Below are positions 36,520 to 48,536 of a stretch of DNA of 64,000 nucleotides, one piece after another (position 1 is the first letter of the stretch; every line of letters begins with the position of its first letter). Made by a program: the position numbers and the translations under genes. Source of the stretch: Dillenia suffruticosa (Eukaryota > Streptophyta > Magnoliopsida > Dilleniales > Dilleniaceae); the NCBI GenBank assembly GCA_033439265.1, contig JAVTVX010000015.1, positions 24,047,947-24,111,946 on the forward strand, given 5' to 3'. The notes below the pieces were generated by a model. That model was not told the DNA's origin and made no database searches. It was given only the letters and a program-made list of their open reading frames with translations.

Positions 36520-39500
36520 TTTTAATGATTGGGGCAATCCCAGAAGCCCATGACAAGAATGTACAAGAGCATGTTTTCCACAATCATCTTCACTTGCAGC
36601 ATAATTTTTACTATGAAATCAGTTATCAATCAAGTATTTGAGAATAACCTTTATATTTTGAAGCTGATCTCACTTCAAAGGCATTTGCATCAAAACATGC
36701 ACAATCCCTACCAACCTATGAGCAGCACCTTGATATTTTTCTTCATAGCATTCATACATGAGTGCGAAGCTGCTCTTTTGACTCATTGTTCTGTCACTTT
36801 ATATGATATCATTCAAAATCAATAGTACTCTTTAAATGCCCGAGTATTGTTCTGGCAGCTTGCAAATGCAATTCTTTTAGATGTTCTATATACCTATTAA
36901 TAAGACTAATAATATGCATTATGTCCGGTTGAGTTACGTTGGGATACATCAAACTCCCAACTATTTGTTTGTAAAAAGTGCTGTTTATATCATTCCATAC
37001 TTGTCTTTTACAATCTTCAAATCCATTTCTATGAATTCTTCATAAAATGGTAACTTTCTTTGAGAAACTTGTCTAAAATTTCTTTAATATATTTCTTTTG
37101 ACATAGAAAAAATTCTACTAGAATTTTGAACCACTTCAATTCCTAGGAAATAATGCTTTAAGCCAAAATTAGACATGTTAAACTTGACCATCATAAATAT
37201 TTTGAAGTTTTCAATTATATTATTATTATTTCTAGTATGTATCAAGGTATCAACAACACATAAGCATGCTATTAGTATTCTTCCTCCTTCTCCAACTTTT
37301 ATGTAAAATGCATTCTCATATGAACATTTTCTCAAATCTTACTTCAAGAAATAAGTACTTATACTACTATGCCAAACTCTTTGTACTTATTTTAGTCCAT
37401 ATAAAGCTTTGTTTGATTTGTAAGCTTTATGCTCACGGCCAATTGCATAAAACCATGAGGTTGATAAACAAATACCCATTTTTTCAATTATCCAAGTAAA
37501 AATGTTGATTTCACATGTTTTAGTTGGAACAAAAATTTGTTTATAACCTTTAGCTACCAAACGAGTTTGAATTTGTGGACTTCTTTATTTTTTTTTTTTT
37601 TGAGTTTTGTCTTATAGATCCAGTTAACACCAATAGTTTTCTTCCGTTTTGAAAAATCACTTAGCTCAAGTATTGTTCTTCTTAATAATTGTAATTTCAT
37701 TTGTTATAATTTTCTACGACTTTGTTTCTTTAATAGGTTCCTCAAATAGAAATATATCAAAATTTTTAAATAAGGCAAAATAAGTGATAGGATCTTCATG
37801 GTGGTTAGCAAGGTTATTACCTCATAATCTTGCATCCATGCTAGTCGTTTCTTGTTACATTGAGGCTGAGATTCAGCTGCTCCATTGGTAGCTTTAGTTG
37901 ATAAATTTTCTAATGTTGAAGTTGTTGCAATTTGTTAGTGTAACGATTGCTAACCTTCTGCCTCATCAGCTTCTTCAACTTCATTATCAAAAACAATTGG
38001 AGTAAGTTGCTACCATCCCAATTCCGGTTGTTCTCCTCATAAAAAATGACATCTCCATTTACCACAATTTTCCTGGTTAGTAGACTAAATAATTTATAAG
38101 TTTTAGATCCCTCACTTATACCAAGAAAAATACACTTTTCACATGTATCATCAAGTTTATTTATTTTCTCATCTGAAACATGTGCATAAGTGATGTTGCC
38201 AAAAATTCTAAAATGATCAATTACTGGTTTTCGTTTGCTCTGACCCTTTTCTAGTGCATATTTTGAATAGCAAAGGTAGGACTTGTGCTCAACATGGATG
38301 CTCCATTCACAATTTTTGCTAAAAACACTTTGGAATTCTCCCTCTTGCAAGTATGCTTTTTACTATGTTGAGAATAGTTATATTTTTCATCTCCAAGATA
38401 TCTTTTTGTTATGTTATGTAAGTTATATGAGCTTTCTTTGAATTCCATGAAAAGCATACTAAGTTTCAAACTCTTTTGAGCAGAATTGATCAATATTGAG
38501 AGTTAATAATCATTCTTGTTATTTCATTTTCAACATATGTTTAGAAGCATTTAAATGCATTAAAAGCTTTTGTTTTTTCTTGCAAAATATAAAATAATAC
38601 TTTTCATGTATAATCATCAATAAAGTTAATTAAGTACTTTTTACCTCTATTAGAAATCGGATTTATCAGACTGCACATATCAAAATAAATCAATTCCAAG
38701 GTATTTCTAGCTCTCCATAACTTTTCTTGAGTAAATTGAGAACTATATTGTTTAGCAACGATACATTCATCATGAATTTTGAAAGGAATGGTAATTTATG
38801 AAAAATATATACTATATTTTTTGTTACAGAAGTTACAATGACCAATAACTTGTGGATTTAGTGACAAAATATTAAACTCTTTTAATTAATATCTCGAGTT
38901 TGAGTTTTGGAAATAAAAAAATGGGTGTTGAGAGTACTAACTACAAAATTGGATCATGTAATTATTCAAAATCAGATTAGTCGAATTTCCCGATATTTGG
39001 ATCAATTACCAAAAAAGAAGCCAAAGTGATGAAAGATCTTTTACTTCAACCAACAAAAAAGGTTGAGGACTTTCGATCTTCAGGGAATAACATGTTTGAA
39101 CTCAGTAGAATAATAACAATAACTCCTTTAGAAAGACCATATATTTTATAAACACCTTTCTAAATAGTTATTTCATAACCCTTTTTTGACAACTAATCAG
39201 CACATAACAAATTGTTTTCAACTTTGAAACATAAAATATATTAGAAATTGTTTCTATAAAATTCTTTTTAGTCTTTATTTTCATATAACTCTTTCGTATC
39301 ACATCTATAGAAGATCAATCTCTAAAATTCAATATAGAACAAAAATCTTAAGTAATAAAAAGAAAACGAACTTTATTCTACAAATTTGATTATTGCAATT
39401 CGTATCCATGTATTAGTAATCCGATTGAGGTTGTTTGTTGTCTTGAATTGTCATCAACAAAGTTTTTACTTCCATTTTTTTTTAATTAGATATCTTTAAT

Positions 39501-40668
39501 TTTTTTGTTGGATAGCTTACTGTAACATTCTAAAAATGATCAAATTTATGGTATTTAAAACATTCTACCTCGGATTTGTCAAATTTTGGTTTTGTTCTCC
39601 ATTGCCTTTGTCTTGAAATTGATCAACATTGGTTTTGAAATGTCAGTTGCCATCTATATTGTCCCGATCTCCCATTCCTTTACCTCTATATCTATAGATA
39701 GAAGCCTTTAATGCTCGTGTATCATGATTTTGATGATGAGGCTTCTTTTCATGAACAAATAACTAACTCTGTATGTTATCAAGTGATACTCATCAATTTC
39801 ATAAGATTCCTCTATGACATAGACAAAAAATTGAACGATGCAAGGATTTTCTCCACTGCAATGACATCTTGTGTTTTGTCACCGTAGGTTCTTAATTTGT
39901 TGATTGTTGCTATTGTGTGAGGAATATAACAAAGTTTCTTTATTGCATTCGAAGTGTTTTGAACTCTAAATAAAGTGATTGAAACTATTGTTGATTTATT
40001 ATCATCAATTCTTAATACTTTTTCTTCTTGGAATAACAAATACATTCAAACGTTAAATCTGTTAACTAAAACTCAGGTTCGAATATTAGAAATAGAAATA
40101 ACTACGTTAGGAGAGTTTCCCTATAGAGGATCCAACAGTAGTTCGAGTCAAATACCGGTTAAGAATGGTTTCTAGGATAGAGCAATTAATCGATTGAAAT
40201 AAATATTTTTTCCCTTTAAATCTTTAGTCTGTCCAACTCCTTTTGCCACGTCTCTATAAGTGTTTGATGAGAAGCATGTATTGATATACCAGATTCAATA
40301 ACTTGCCGATACTCCGACATCAAGAAGTTTTCCATTAACATACTCCACAGTGACCATCAAAACATGGAACGGATGGTTGCACAAAATTGTTGGAAGCTAT
40401 TAAAGAAATTAAGTTATTAGATATTCAACTCTCATTGGTTCTGATACCTAATATAAAGAAATTCAAGGGAGTATGAGAAAAATAAATACCGGTCTTAATA
40501 GTGTGGCTTTATTCATTATACTTGTGATTTTTAAATAGGTTGTAAATTAACAAAAAAATTAGCAACTAAATTTGAAGAATAAGAAACAAATTGACTAGCG
40601 CAAAAATCATAGTAACGCTACCATCTAATGTTTAAGAACTAGGAATACTTATACTAATTTAGCCAACA
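36520..40668 (-). mobile_element. Fourth Ty1/Copia retrotransposon fossil, minus strand
   Basis: Minus-strand Copia pol and gag. Its LTR is about 40451-40668 (minus-strand start TGTTGGCTAAATTAG). The primer-binding site next to it reads GGTATCAGAACC on the minus strand (about 40439-40450). Parts in order are gag (about 39400-40050), protease and integrase (about 37910-38800, with KRKPVIDHFRIFGNITYAHV and KCIFLGISEGSKTYKLF), reverse transcriptase (about 37084-37700, with MSNFGLKHYFLGIEVVQNSS) and RNase H (about 36530-37000). No 3' LTR partner is visible. It is broken at many places. A SINE interrupts it at 38856-39015. Confidence 0.8.
38856..39015 (+). mobile_element. SINE inserted in the fourth Copia fossil
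   Basis: Opens GTGGATTTAGTGACAAAATA, has a B-box-like TATCTCGAGTTTGAGTTTTG, and ends TTAGTCGAATTTCCCGATAT, then TTGGATCAATTACC before an A-run. Its first 60 bases closely match the unit at 10928. It lies within the integrase-to-protease side of the Copia fossil, so it is the younger insertion. Confidence 0.6.
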
Positions 40669-41023
40669 CTCTTCTTGTTATAGAACATCCATTTTTAATT
40701 AATTCAATTGATTTCTTAAACTTTAGTGTATTTCTCTAAATTTTTAAATTTTATTTTTAGAGTATAGTTGTGTATTAATTTTTTATTACGTTTAATTGTT
40801 ATATTACTGGTCAATCTCAAAATTTGAGAATAAGATTTAGTTTGTTGTTGTTAATCTATTTTTCTTTTTTTAGTTTGATTGCTAAAATAATCATAGAGCA
40901 GGGCAAATGCCTCCCTAACCTTAAATTTTATGTATTATTGAATTAAAGATCATTAAATTTTTTATTTAGGTTTGCCATTTATCACCGTTAGAAGTATATA
41001 ATCGCGGCGGTGCCCTGTCAGCC
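40669..41023. other. Spacer upstream of tRNA-Phe
   Basis: AT-rich, with no gene. The TATATAAT at 40995-41002, some 22-29 bases before the tRNA, fits the upstream TATA-like element that many plant tRNA genes carry. Confidence 0.5.
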
Positions 41024-41028
41024 GCGGG

Positions 41029-41071
<43 letters not shown>

Positions 41072-41096
41072 GCGTGTTCGATCCACGCTCACCGCA
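41024..41096 (+). tRNA. trnF-GAA: tRNA-Phe (anticodon GAA)
   Basis: A 73-nt cloverleaf with no intron. Acceptor strand GCGGGGA opens it, the D arm is GCTCAGTTGGGAGAGC, the anticodon arm is TCAGA-CTGAAGA-TCTGA with GAA at the decoding position, the T arm is GCGTGTTCGATCCACGC and the discriminator is A. As far as I recall it equals the canonical plant cytosolic tRNA-Phe, including the G5-A68 acceptor mismatch known for that tRNA. A run of five T follows at about 41110-41114 and a TATA-like box precedes it, so it looks functional. Confidence 0.97.
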
Positions 41097-41108
41097 AACC
41101 AAAACCAT

Positions 41109-41115
41109 ACCTTTT
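41109..41115 (+). terminator. Pol III terminator of tRNA-Phe
   Basis: The first run of five T after the tRNA lies about 13 bases past its 3' end, the usual place and form of a pol III stop. Confidence 0.75.
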
Positions 41116-41182
41116 TGTTGTTCTCGCTCTTGGCTACCTGTTTCCGCTTTTCGATTTTTGACTCAATTCACTTGGGTTCTGA

Positions 41183-41326
41183 CTCAAATTCGACGGCCAA
41201 GCCCTCCTCAAACGCCACCGCATGGTCTACGATTTGCTCTCTGATGAGCTCAATTCCGGCTTGCACGCCTTGCCCATTGTTGCCATGACTCCCCAATAAT
41301 CTGGATTAGGAGGGTCCCCCGAGTAG
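41183..41326 (+). pseudogene. BolA1-like protein pseudogene
   Basis: The reading KFDGQALLKRHRMVYDLLSD followed by ELNSGLHALPIVAMTPQ matches the core of plant BolA1, an organellar partner of monothiol glutaredoxins in iron-sulfur and redox regulation. The usual FEGKSLVKRHRMVYDLL and SGLHALSIVAKTP segments are recognisable, with conserved His in RHR and LHAL. A TAA at 41297-41299 interrupts it, and nine further in-frame codons (SGLGGSPE then stop) look like the original tail. The N-terminal half and transit peptide are absent, with a TGA just before the first matching codon. It begins 87 bases after the tRNA-Phe gene. It is non-functional. Confidence 0.75.
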
Positions 41327-43699
41327 ATTTTGGTGAGTTTTTGTTATTTTACAGCATTCACATTGCTTTTGTTACATGGGTAAATTTCCTGATAATCTTT
41401 CACCTTAATTGCCTCCAAAATCAGACCCAGGATTGGATCCTAAATTATGAGTCATTCTTTTGTTAGGAGGTAGATGCTTACTGATCATAATGGCTTGGAG
41501 CGTGACCATTTTCTGATTAATTTCTCCATACTTATAATCTATTTGGCTCTGCTCACTGTCTGGTTGAGCTTTTACAGTTTAGATTGAGATGTTATCGGAT
41601 GGGAAGTTTATCTTAGGAACGATGGAGATGGTCTGTAAAGTTGTAGTTTCAGTTGAAATTCAGTTCTTAGTAAAATATTAAGTCTTAGGAATTATCATGG
41701 AGACTTGGTCTTGCATAGACTACGTATCACTTGGCAATTTAAGGATTTCCCCCCTTTTTTTTTGGGGGGGAGGGGGTGGGGTTTGTTATTGGGGTGCTTT
41801 ACGACTGATAGTGACCGAGTACAATGTCAAGACTCTTGCTTCATTGTTCCATTGGACAGGGTTCTTGGTAAAGTTTTTGGTGCTAGTACTATGGTTTCCA
41901 TTTAGGATTGATGATTTGTGCCTCTTGAATTGCTTTATATTATGTTGTACCAACATGCTCTGGTATAGGAGAGAGAATGAATGGCAATGTATGTTATTCT
42001 GTTGACGAATAAATTCATAAGGTCAAAATAGTGTTTCAGAAAATATATGGAGAAATTCCCCTTTCTTTATCTAGGGCCATTTTTCATTGTCATTGCTCTT
42101 GAGGACCATCCATCAGAAGTCAGAATCCTTAGAAAGCTGGGACCTTTTATTTAAACTTATTTGAGAAATCTTGCATATCATTCTAGACACTGTTTATGTG
42201 AAGTTTTGATCAGAGAAGCACAAGTTGCAGAAAAAAGAAAAGAAAAAGTTCCATTATTGAATGGTTCTAGTGAAGAACAAGTTTTCCAATAGGTCAATTT
42301 ATGGAATTGCAATGCCCAAACCTTCTTGTATGCTCAAGCTATGTAACATGTTCACTTAGTTGTTTAGCTATATTGTGGTGGCATTGTATGTCTTTGTGTG
42401 TAACTATTGTTTCTTGACATTCTGCTTTTTCTTTTACCAACAATCTCGATTGGTGCATGATTCTTCACTGAGGGCATTATGAACTGAAGCATGATCCCTA
42501 GTTGGTTGTTGGTAACAAAAACTAAGTTGGAAGGTATTAGTAAATCTTGCTATGTTTAGCTTGCCTCCCCTTTAGAAGCATAGACAACAAATGGGACATG
42601 TCGTGGCATAATTACAACAATTTCAATGTGTAGTATAGAACATCTATTATGCTATAACAACATGAGTAACGCTTCGTAGCATGCCTTTTAACTTTTCCTT
42701 ACGAATCTTATGCTATTCATAATTTGAATTTTATAATGATATTTGTTCCGCTTCTTACTTTTTTATCTAAAATTTATAAGAAAATTCCATGGGGTTTATC
42801 TTGTTAATTATAGAATCAAAGTAGTGTCCTAGATGCATCAAGGTAGTGCCTAGTCGAAAAACTGAATAATTGCTTTGATGTGTCAATGACATGCCAGGTT
42901 GAAGACTGAATAAATTGAAATGAATCTAACCCTTCTTTCCATTGTCCAAGGGGTGTGGTCCAACGAAATATTTGATGGAGGCATGACTCCATAATTTTTT
43001 TGGTGCAATTTGCTATTAGACTATCACAAAAATTGAAAATACTATGACACCAACCTTTGGATGAGTTTTATTAATGGGCAAACTGCAAAATACCCTCTTG
43101 TGTTTTGTTGCTTTGGCAACTAATCTCCTGAGTTAAAATCCTGTAAAGTGTTCGTTGTGGTATACATTATTAGCAAAGTGCCAGTGCTATCGTTTAGACA
43201 CAAAAATAAAAATACATGTGGCTTTTCAATGTGTTCAATAAAATAATAAAAATACAATCCTGGACTTCCCTTCTTCCTCTTCTTTATTTTTTCTTCAATG
43301 CTGCGGGTGGCTGCTATTTTTTTATAGTAACTCTGCCCTGTCATCTTCATCAGCTCTTAGAAAACTTCCTTTCTGCCCTCCAGTTCACAGTCAACATTTG
43401 CCGCAATATAAACAATTTATCCTTTTCAAATTGTTTTTCTTCCAAACCTCTCTCCTGCTCTCTCTCTGACAGACTTTAGTTTTCAAAATCCCATGACTTT
43501 TGTCTACATTGAGATGCACAACATTGGTATTCTGCCTAATTACCTACTTTTCCTGTTGTTCTGAAGTCCGTTTCTATATTCTGTCATGTTGTGTTTGGCA
43601 AATTGATGCTTTGTTGTGTAATGCAAGTGGAGTTTCATTCAGAAGAACATGTGATTACTGCAATCATTCATATGTATTGCCTCTGTTTAACATTTGTAG

Positions 43700-43860
43700 G
43701 GGCAAAGATTGTTGGATGAAATGCCTCAAAGATACACAACTAAATGGAATACATTGATAAGTGGTTGTTTTTCATAATGGAAGTATAGAGGAGTGATTGA
43801 TTTTTTTATAGAGATGCATAAGGTTGGGAGAGGGGGGTTGAGCCAGCAGAGAAAGTGATA
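43700..43860 (+). pseudogene. Possible PPR-protein remnant
   Basis: The reading QRLLDEMPQRYTTKWNTLIS followed by GCF, a stop and then WKYRGVIDFFIEMHKVG resembles one and a half pentatricopeptide repeats of the PLS type (usual pattern LFDEMPERDVVSWNTLISGY, then EALDLFxxMxxxG). A stop lies between the two parts and no further repeats are seen. PPR genes are abundant and make such scraps likely, but the match is short. Confidence 0.4.
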
Positions 43861-44844
43861 GAGGATTTTGTCCAGCCATGAGTTACCAGTTTTGAAATTT
43901 TGGTGTACCCGATGCCCAATCCACTAACCACAATGGGTATTTTGCAATTTGCCCTTTATTAATAGATAGGTTGGCGGAACAGGGAATGTGCTTGGATGGA
44001 TGGTGGATATACAAGTAACTTAAAGATCTGGGGCTATTTATCAAGAAAGTAGAGGCAGCATAGATGGCCATTCGTGACAGTAGATTACAAAACTAGAGAA
44101 TAGTGTGTTGATCACAAAGACATTGTTGGCATCTGTGAGGAGAAATTTACTCATCCACCTAAGAAAGACAAAGTTGTTCTTAGAATGTTAAAAATTTGTC
44201 CAATTTTTTATGTCCTGCAAATAAGTTTTCTCTATGTTCAGTTTATAGTTTTTCTGAAAGTGATCCCCAGCCTAGCCAATTAGACATACCTCTTTCCAAT
44301 CAAAGTCCAAGATATGAACCTTGAGAATTACATTGGGGAGATTCTGAGTCCACAAGCAGGTTATCCTCATGGTTTGTGAGTTAATTAGCACGTGCTAGAT
44401 GTTTTTACGTTGCATATTGAAATGGAACTGGCTGGTGCTTCCATCATTATCAAAAATTATATACTTTTCCTAGTATTTCTTATTTAATATAGGAAGAAAG
44501 CTGTTGGATTAAATTTAATGTGAAGCATGAAGCTATTTCCATGAAATGATGATGCTGATTTTTTTTTTGGGGGGGGGGGGGGAATCCCTGCGGTAGCATG
44601 TCTCTATTACTTGATTTGTGGCAATGAAGAAAACATAATTTAGATTACCTTGTGGTATGATTGGTAATTGTAGAAGTGATTTGGCTTCTTTTGGCAAGCT
44701 TGTTTACATAATGCCATCGGACATGTGCTTTTGAAGAAATATTTTATTTTAAAACTATTTTATTGTAGTATTGTGAATGCTTTTTTGTGTATTATTTTTC
44801 TCTACTTATTACCTTTCAACTATGTCCTTATCATACAACATTTA

Positions 44845-44915
44845 GTTGGTCCAATAGCTGGCACCGGCACTTTAAGAAAGGTCTCAGGTTCGAGTCTTGT
44901 GTAAGGAAAAAAAAA
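44845..44915 (+). mobile_element. SINE-like tRNA-derived head
   Basis: TTGGTCCAATAGCTGGCACC, then AGGTCTCAGGTTCGAGTCTT, followed by a run of A at about 44905-44913. This has the A-box/B-box spacing and A tail of a very short or 5' part of a SINE. No target duplication was fixed. Confidence 0.4.
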
Positions 44916-45172
44916 CATGCACTGGGGAGCTCAAACAGGTCAAGGGAGTGTCTCCCTGCATGGTAGCTGGTCGAAAATCTTTTATCAATGGAGAAAGGGT
45001 ATATGCATGTACACATAAGACAAATTCATTTGTCCATTCAAGCATTTGTGCATTTTGGAAAACCTTTAGATTTCATCAACCTTTTGTAGATATGGGTATT
45101 ATTTGGCCATAGATTTAGGTTGAAAAGGCTTTTGTTAAAGTACTGAAGTCTGGTGTCAACTAGTTTACCTCC

Positions 45173-45596
45173 AAACACTCTTGAGGTGTTGCCAAGTGCT
45201 TCTGGGATCAAGTCTCACTAGCTTTATGGTGGGAGAAGGTGTTGGGTAAGGGTGAGCCATCTCTGGCTAAGTCATCTGAGAGAAAAGAAAAATATTATGA
45301 GAATATCTAGTTGACCGTATAAAATTACAGAGGAAGGGTATTTTACTAGTTATATAGCTGCAGTATGCACATTTCAAACACTCTTGAGGTGTTGCCAAGT
45401 GCTTCTGGGATCAAGTCTCACTAGCTCTGTAGTGGGAGAAGGTGTTGTGTAAGGGTGAACCATCTCAGATTATGTCTCTAAGTCATCTCAGAGAAAAGAA
45501 AAGGAGTTTTTATGAAAATATCTAGTTGAACCCATAAAATTACAGAGGAAAGGTATTTTACTAGTTATGTAATTGAAATATGCATATTTCAAACTC
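45173..45596. repeat. Two-copy tandem duplication, about 203-bp period
   Basis: Units 45173-45375 and 45376-45596 start AAACACTCTTGAGGTGTTGC and share TTCTGGGATCAAGTCTCACT. The second copy is longer by a small insert (CAGATTATGTCTCT type). They are about 90 percent alike by eye. No coding meaning is seen. Confidence 0.85.
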
Positions 45597-46095
45597 ATTC
45601 TTTTGACCCCAAAAGAAAAAAGAGATTTCCTAAGTGCACACAATTTCAAAAGGCTAGGTACATTAAAATTTAAGGTATTTTAAGGGTATGGGAGCAATTA
45701 GGCATGGTGAGTAGGGGCAATTAGACAAATAGAGTAAAAGTGTCAAGGGATAAAACCTACTACATATTTATTAGTGCCCCTATACCACATCGCCACAAGG
45801 GCATTTTTTTTTTTTGACCATATAATTTTGCAGGTGGAGTATTGCTTGTTATCAAGTATGGAGAGAGAATTGTAGTAGATGAGAAGGGCAAAGGCTGCAT
45901 AAGATAAAGAAAATATATATTATATCATTTGTATTCTCAGGTTTAGGCTGGACGTTGCATTGAATTCTGACCTTGAAACACACAATCAGACTCTGGAAGC
46001 TAAATAAATTGAGAGCATGTCTTGTAGGGTCAAAGGCTTGTGCAACATTAGAGCAAGCAACCATATTATTCTTTTTGAGTTTTAAATCAGAAACA

Positions 46096-46098
<3 letters not shown>

Positions 46099-46150
<52 letters not shown>

Positions 46151-46160
46151 TTTCTCTCTC
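46099..46160. repeat. (TC)n microsatellite
   Basis: About 60 bases of almost pure TC dinucleotide with two interruptions. Confidence 0.9.
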
Positions 46161-46424
46161 GATTTTATGACTCTTAAGAATGTAGAAGTATGCCATCTCA
46201 CTACCTTCAATTATGAGCTTAAATTGATATTTTTGCCCCTAATCATAGTAGGGGACAAAGTTTAGTGAGACTGTGAAGGTGCAATTTGCAAAAACTGAAA
46301 TCTTGTGAACCCCATTTGAGATTTCAGTATTTGTACAACTCCCTTTTCTTATAACCAAAGTTTTAAGCTCACTTGTCACTGCTGTCCTGCAAAGTTGGAA
46401 AATGTAGTAATTAATCAGTGTTGC

Positions 46425-46680
46425 TTCCAGTATAGGAAGTAATTGGGTACGCTCAAAGACATGTTGAGTTGCCTTTTGGGTTGAAGTTAAGGTCATGTAT
46501 GTCCTCCAATCATCAAGAATGCTTGAGAGGTCTTTGAAATCGTTGCCAGGAGTGCAAAATCCACCAAAATAATCACTACTCAAGAATCCCATTCCAATCC
46601 AATCTTGGCCACATGTGGATCAAACTGGATATGATTAAGAATGTCAAGACTTTTCAATCGAATCTCATTTTTTGTCTTTC
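46425..46680 (-). pseudogene. GT77 (At4g15970-like) transferase pseudogene, copy 1
   Basis: Minus-strand remnant of exon 3 of the family whose intact member is at 48801-52111. It reads LDILNHIQFDPHVAKIGLE, then, in another frame, LSSDYFGGFCTPGNDFKDL and SILDDWRTYMTLTSTQKATQ. Compared with the intact gene, the block from after DF (the segment LVCTMHANCCFGLDNK) is missing, so FGGFC runs almost straight into KDL. There is a frameshift near IGLE. The DxD-bearing start of exon 3 and exons 1-2 are absent. It is non-functional and downstream of the intact copy. Confidence 0.8.
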
Positions 46681-47785
46681 TCTCTTCTGGTTGATGTCAA
46701 GACCTCTGCGAGTTTGAGCCCCCACAGAATTTAATGTAGCCATCCTTACTTGAACAGAGAAATCTACCTTGTGAAGGAAGAGACAGATAGACAGAATATA
46801 CAAGACTTTTCAGAAAAGAGAGAGAGAGATACGCTTGGGCTTATTCTATTTCCGTTGGTATTGGTGCACCCTAAAAAAGGAAGAGAAAGGGACACCCTCT
46901 GATAATGGAGAGAGAAACAAAGGTGTGCAAGACTTTTTAAAAAACTAGAGATAGAGACACTGCTTGGGGTTTTATTCTTGAGTTAATTCCGTAGGTATTA
47001 ATATTTATTGTGACGGTAGAAAATTTTTAAAATCAATTATGATATTTAATTTTTTTTTTTGTCATAAACCATTAGTCATGTTAGATTTGACTAAATTTGA
47101 TTCGAATCGACTTAGACGCATAAGGAGCAAAACACCCTCGCGCATGTTTTCTCCATATATATGACTCAGACTCGAAATCTTGTTTAAGAAGAATTAATAT
47201 ACAAACCAACCAAGCGTCGGTAATTATGACATTTATTAATAGTTCTAGATTCTTTAGATGCTAGATGAATTCACTAAGTGCATGTATACATGTGAACATT
47301 AGTCGTTGAGATTATCAGAAAAGAGAAATGAGGATGGGTGCTGCTTTTACCAAGGGCATTTGCCTTAAAATGTACATATTATGGGGCAATTAAAAGAAGT
47401 CAATGCCCCCTGTACTACTCCGTCACATGATGCCCATGGGGATTCGACCGTTCAGGGGTTCGCGGCATCAAGTCCTCTTCCACGTGAAGGTATGCCCACC
47501 AACGAGACTAACGTTGGTGCGTGTGCTGCAAGTTTGACACCACATATTTGTCAAATTTGTCACCGAAAGGACTCTCTTGTGACTAGTTTGTAGCAAAGTA
47601 TACTTTTGTTGACAGGTCTAACATTCGTCAACAAATGTCTCGGCTAATATGCAATTTTCTTCTGGTGCATGTGCTGCAAGTGAAAGCAAGAGGAAATTTG
47701 ATCGATAATTTCTTTTTCTTTTCTTGAAATAGATTTGAGAATTGACCCCATATAGAGAGGGCTTGCCGGGGTTGGGAGGGATCCA
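46681..47785. other. Spacer with no supported gene
   Basis: No firm gene. A 70-codon open stretch (47381-47593) is richer in GC than its surroundings and ends PHICQICHRKDSL, faintly like a Copia gag knuckle spacer, but it is too short and lacks the rest of the motif. Confidence 0.4.
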
Positions 47786-47925
47786 CCACAATGAGATCAT
47801 ATCTTTTTTTTTGGTACCTTGACTTTGCCACCGCCCCGGTATCTGAGCCTTCGACCAGACTAATCCGGACCGACCGCTGTGGGACCCGCTCTCCTTGTGG
47901 CTTGGACCCACAATGAGATCATATC
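47786..47925 (-). mobile_element. 5'-truncated SINE with perfect 18-bp target duplications
   Basis: CCACAATGAGATCATATC occurs at 47786-47803 and again at 47908-47925. Between them (47804-47907, minus strand) lies a SINE 3' part with ACAGCGGTCGGTCCGGATTA, then CAGATACCGGGGCGG, GGTACC and an A tail. The block ACAGCGGTCGGTCCG and the GGTACC-A ending are shared with the full-length SINE at 10266-10472, so it is the same family. The perfect duplication makes this insertion younger than that one. Confidence 0.85.
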
Positions 47926-47928
47926 ATG

Positions 47929-48265
47929 CCTGTCTTTAGACAGATAAATAATCATTGATAGATTATGTGCAATGCTCACAGTTTTTGAACGAAGTAGGCT
48001 GAGATATGTAGTTTTCCTTCTCCCCCCACCCCCACCCCCCAAAAAAAAAATGTAAATGCTGCAGAAACTAATTATTAGATGTGGTAGGCTCCCAACCTGC
48101 CTGTCTTAAGACAGAGAGAAATGATTTTTGATAGATTATGTGCAATGCTCATAGTTTTTGAATGAAGTGGGCTGAGATATGTAGTTTTCCTTCTTCCCCC
48201 TTCCCCCAAATTTGAATGTAAATGGTGGAAAAACTAATTATTAGATGTGGTAGGCTCCCAACCTG
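47929..48265. repeat. Two-copy tandem duplication, 171-bp period
   Basis: Units 47929-48099 and 48100-48265 begin CCTGTCTT and share TTGATAGATTATGTGCAATG and ATTAGATGTGGTAGGCTCCC. They are about 88 percent alike by eye. Each holds a C-rich tract (CCCCCCACCC type). The SINE lies just to the left of unit 1. Confidence 0.85.
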
Positions 48266-48307
48266 AGTTATTTATAATCTTTTAAAGGTGGAGGTAGCAG
48301 AGATTAT

Positions 48308-48536
48308 AATCTTTAGGATGAATACCGATGTCTAATTGGTTTAGTAACCGGGCACAGTATTCCCCTAAACAAAATCTCGTGTTTGAGTTTTCTATATGAA
48401 GAAAAGAGAAATTGGTTGAGTTTTGTTTTTTAAAAGATCTAATTCAGTTTGAACCGAATTTAGTCGAGTCTAAACATGACTACGGGACACTGATCCTTTA
48501 TCCCAAAAAAAAAAAAAAAATCTTTAGAGATGAATA
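48308..48536 (+). mobile_element. SINE with near-perfect 17-18-bp target duplications
   Basis: AATCTTTAGGATGAATA (48308-48324) and AATCTTTAGAGATGAATA (48519-48536) bracket a body of about 190 bp. The body has a head with TTGGTTTAGTAACCGGG, a B-box-like CTCGTGTTTGAGTTTTC, a 3' part GTTTGAACCGAATTTAGTCG and a 17-A tail. The target duplications differ by one extra base. It lies 265 bases downstream of the GT77 stop codon. Confidence 0.8.

Larger units (their letters stand above)
41327..46420. other. Gene-poor interval between the BolA1-like and GT77 pseudogenes
   Basis: Some 5 kb of AT-rich unique-looking DNA. I can support only a possible PPR scrap (43700-43860), a SINE-like head (44845-44915), a two-copy tandem duplication (45173-45596) and a (TC)n microsatellite (46099-46160). 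Poly-G/T runs at about 41750-41770 and 44562-44582 are simple sequence. A 102-codon open stretch at 41697-42005 spans one of these runs and has no motif. Confidence 0.5.

Noticed and set aside
41697-42005. 102-codon open frame across a T/G homopolymer run
   Set aside because: The frame depends on the length of a simple run and shows no homology; nothing suggests a gene.
45852-46064. Open frame before the (TC)n tract
   Set aside because: No family motif, no splice context and no homopolymer-free support; taken as chance.
47381-47593. Possible Copia gag knuckle spacer (CQICHRKD)
   Set aside because: Only two of the four metal ligands can be seen and no neighbouring gag or pol sequence supports it.
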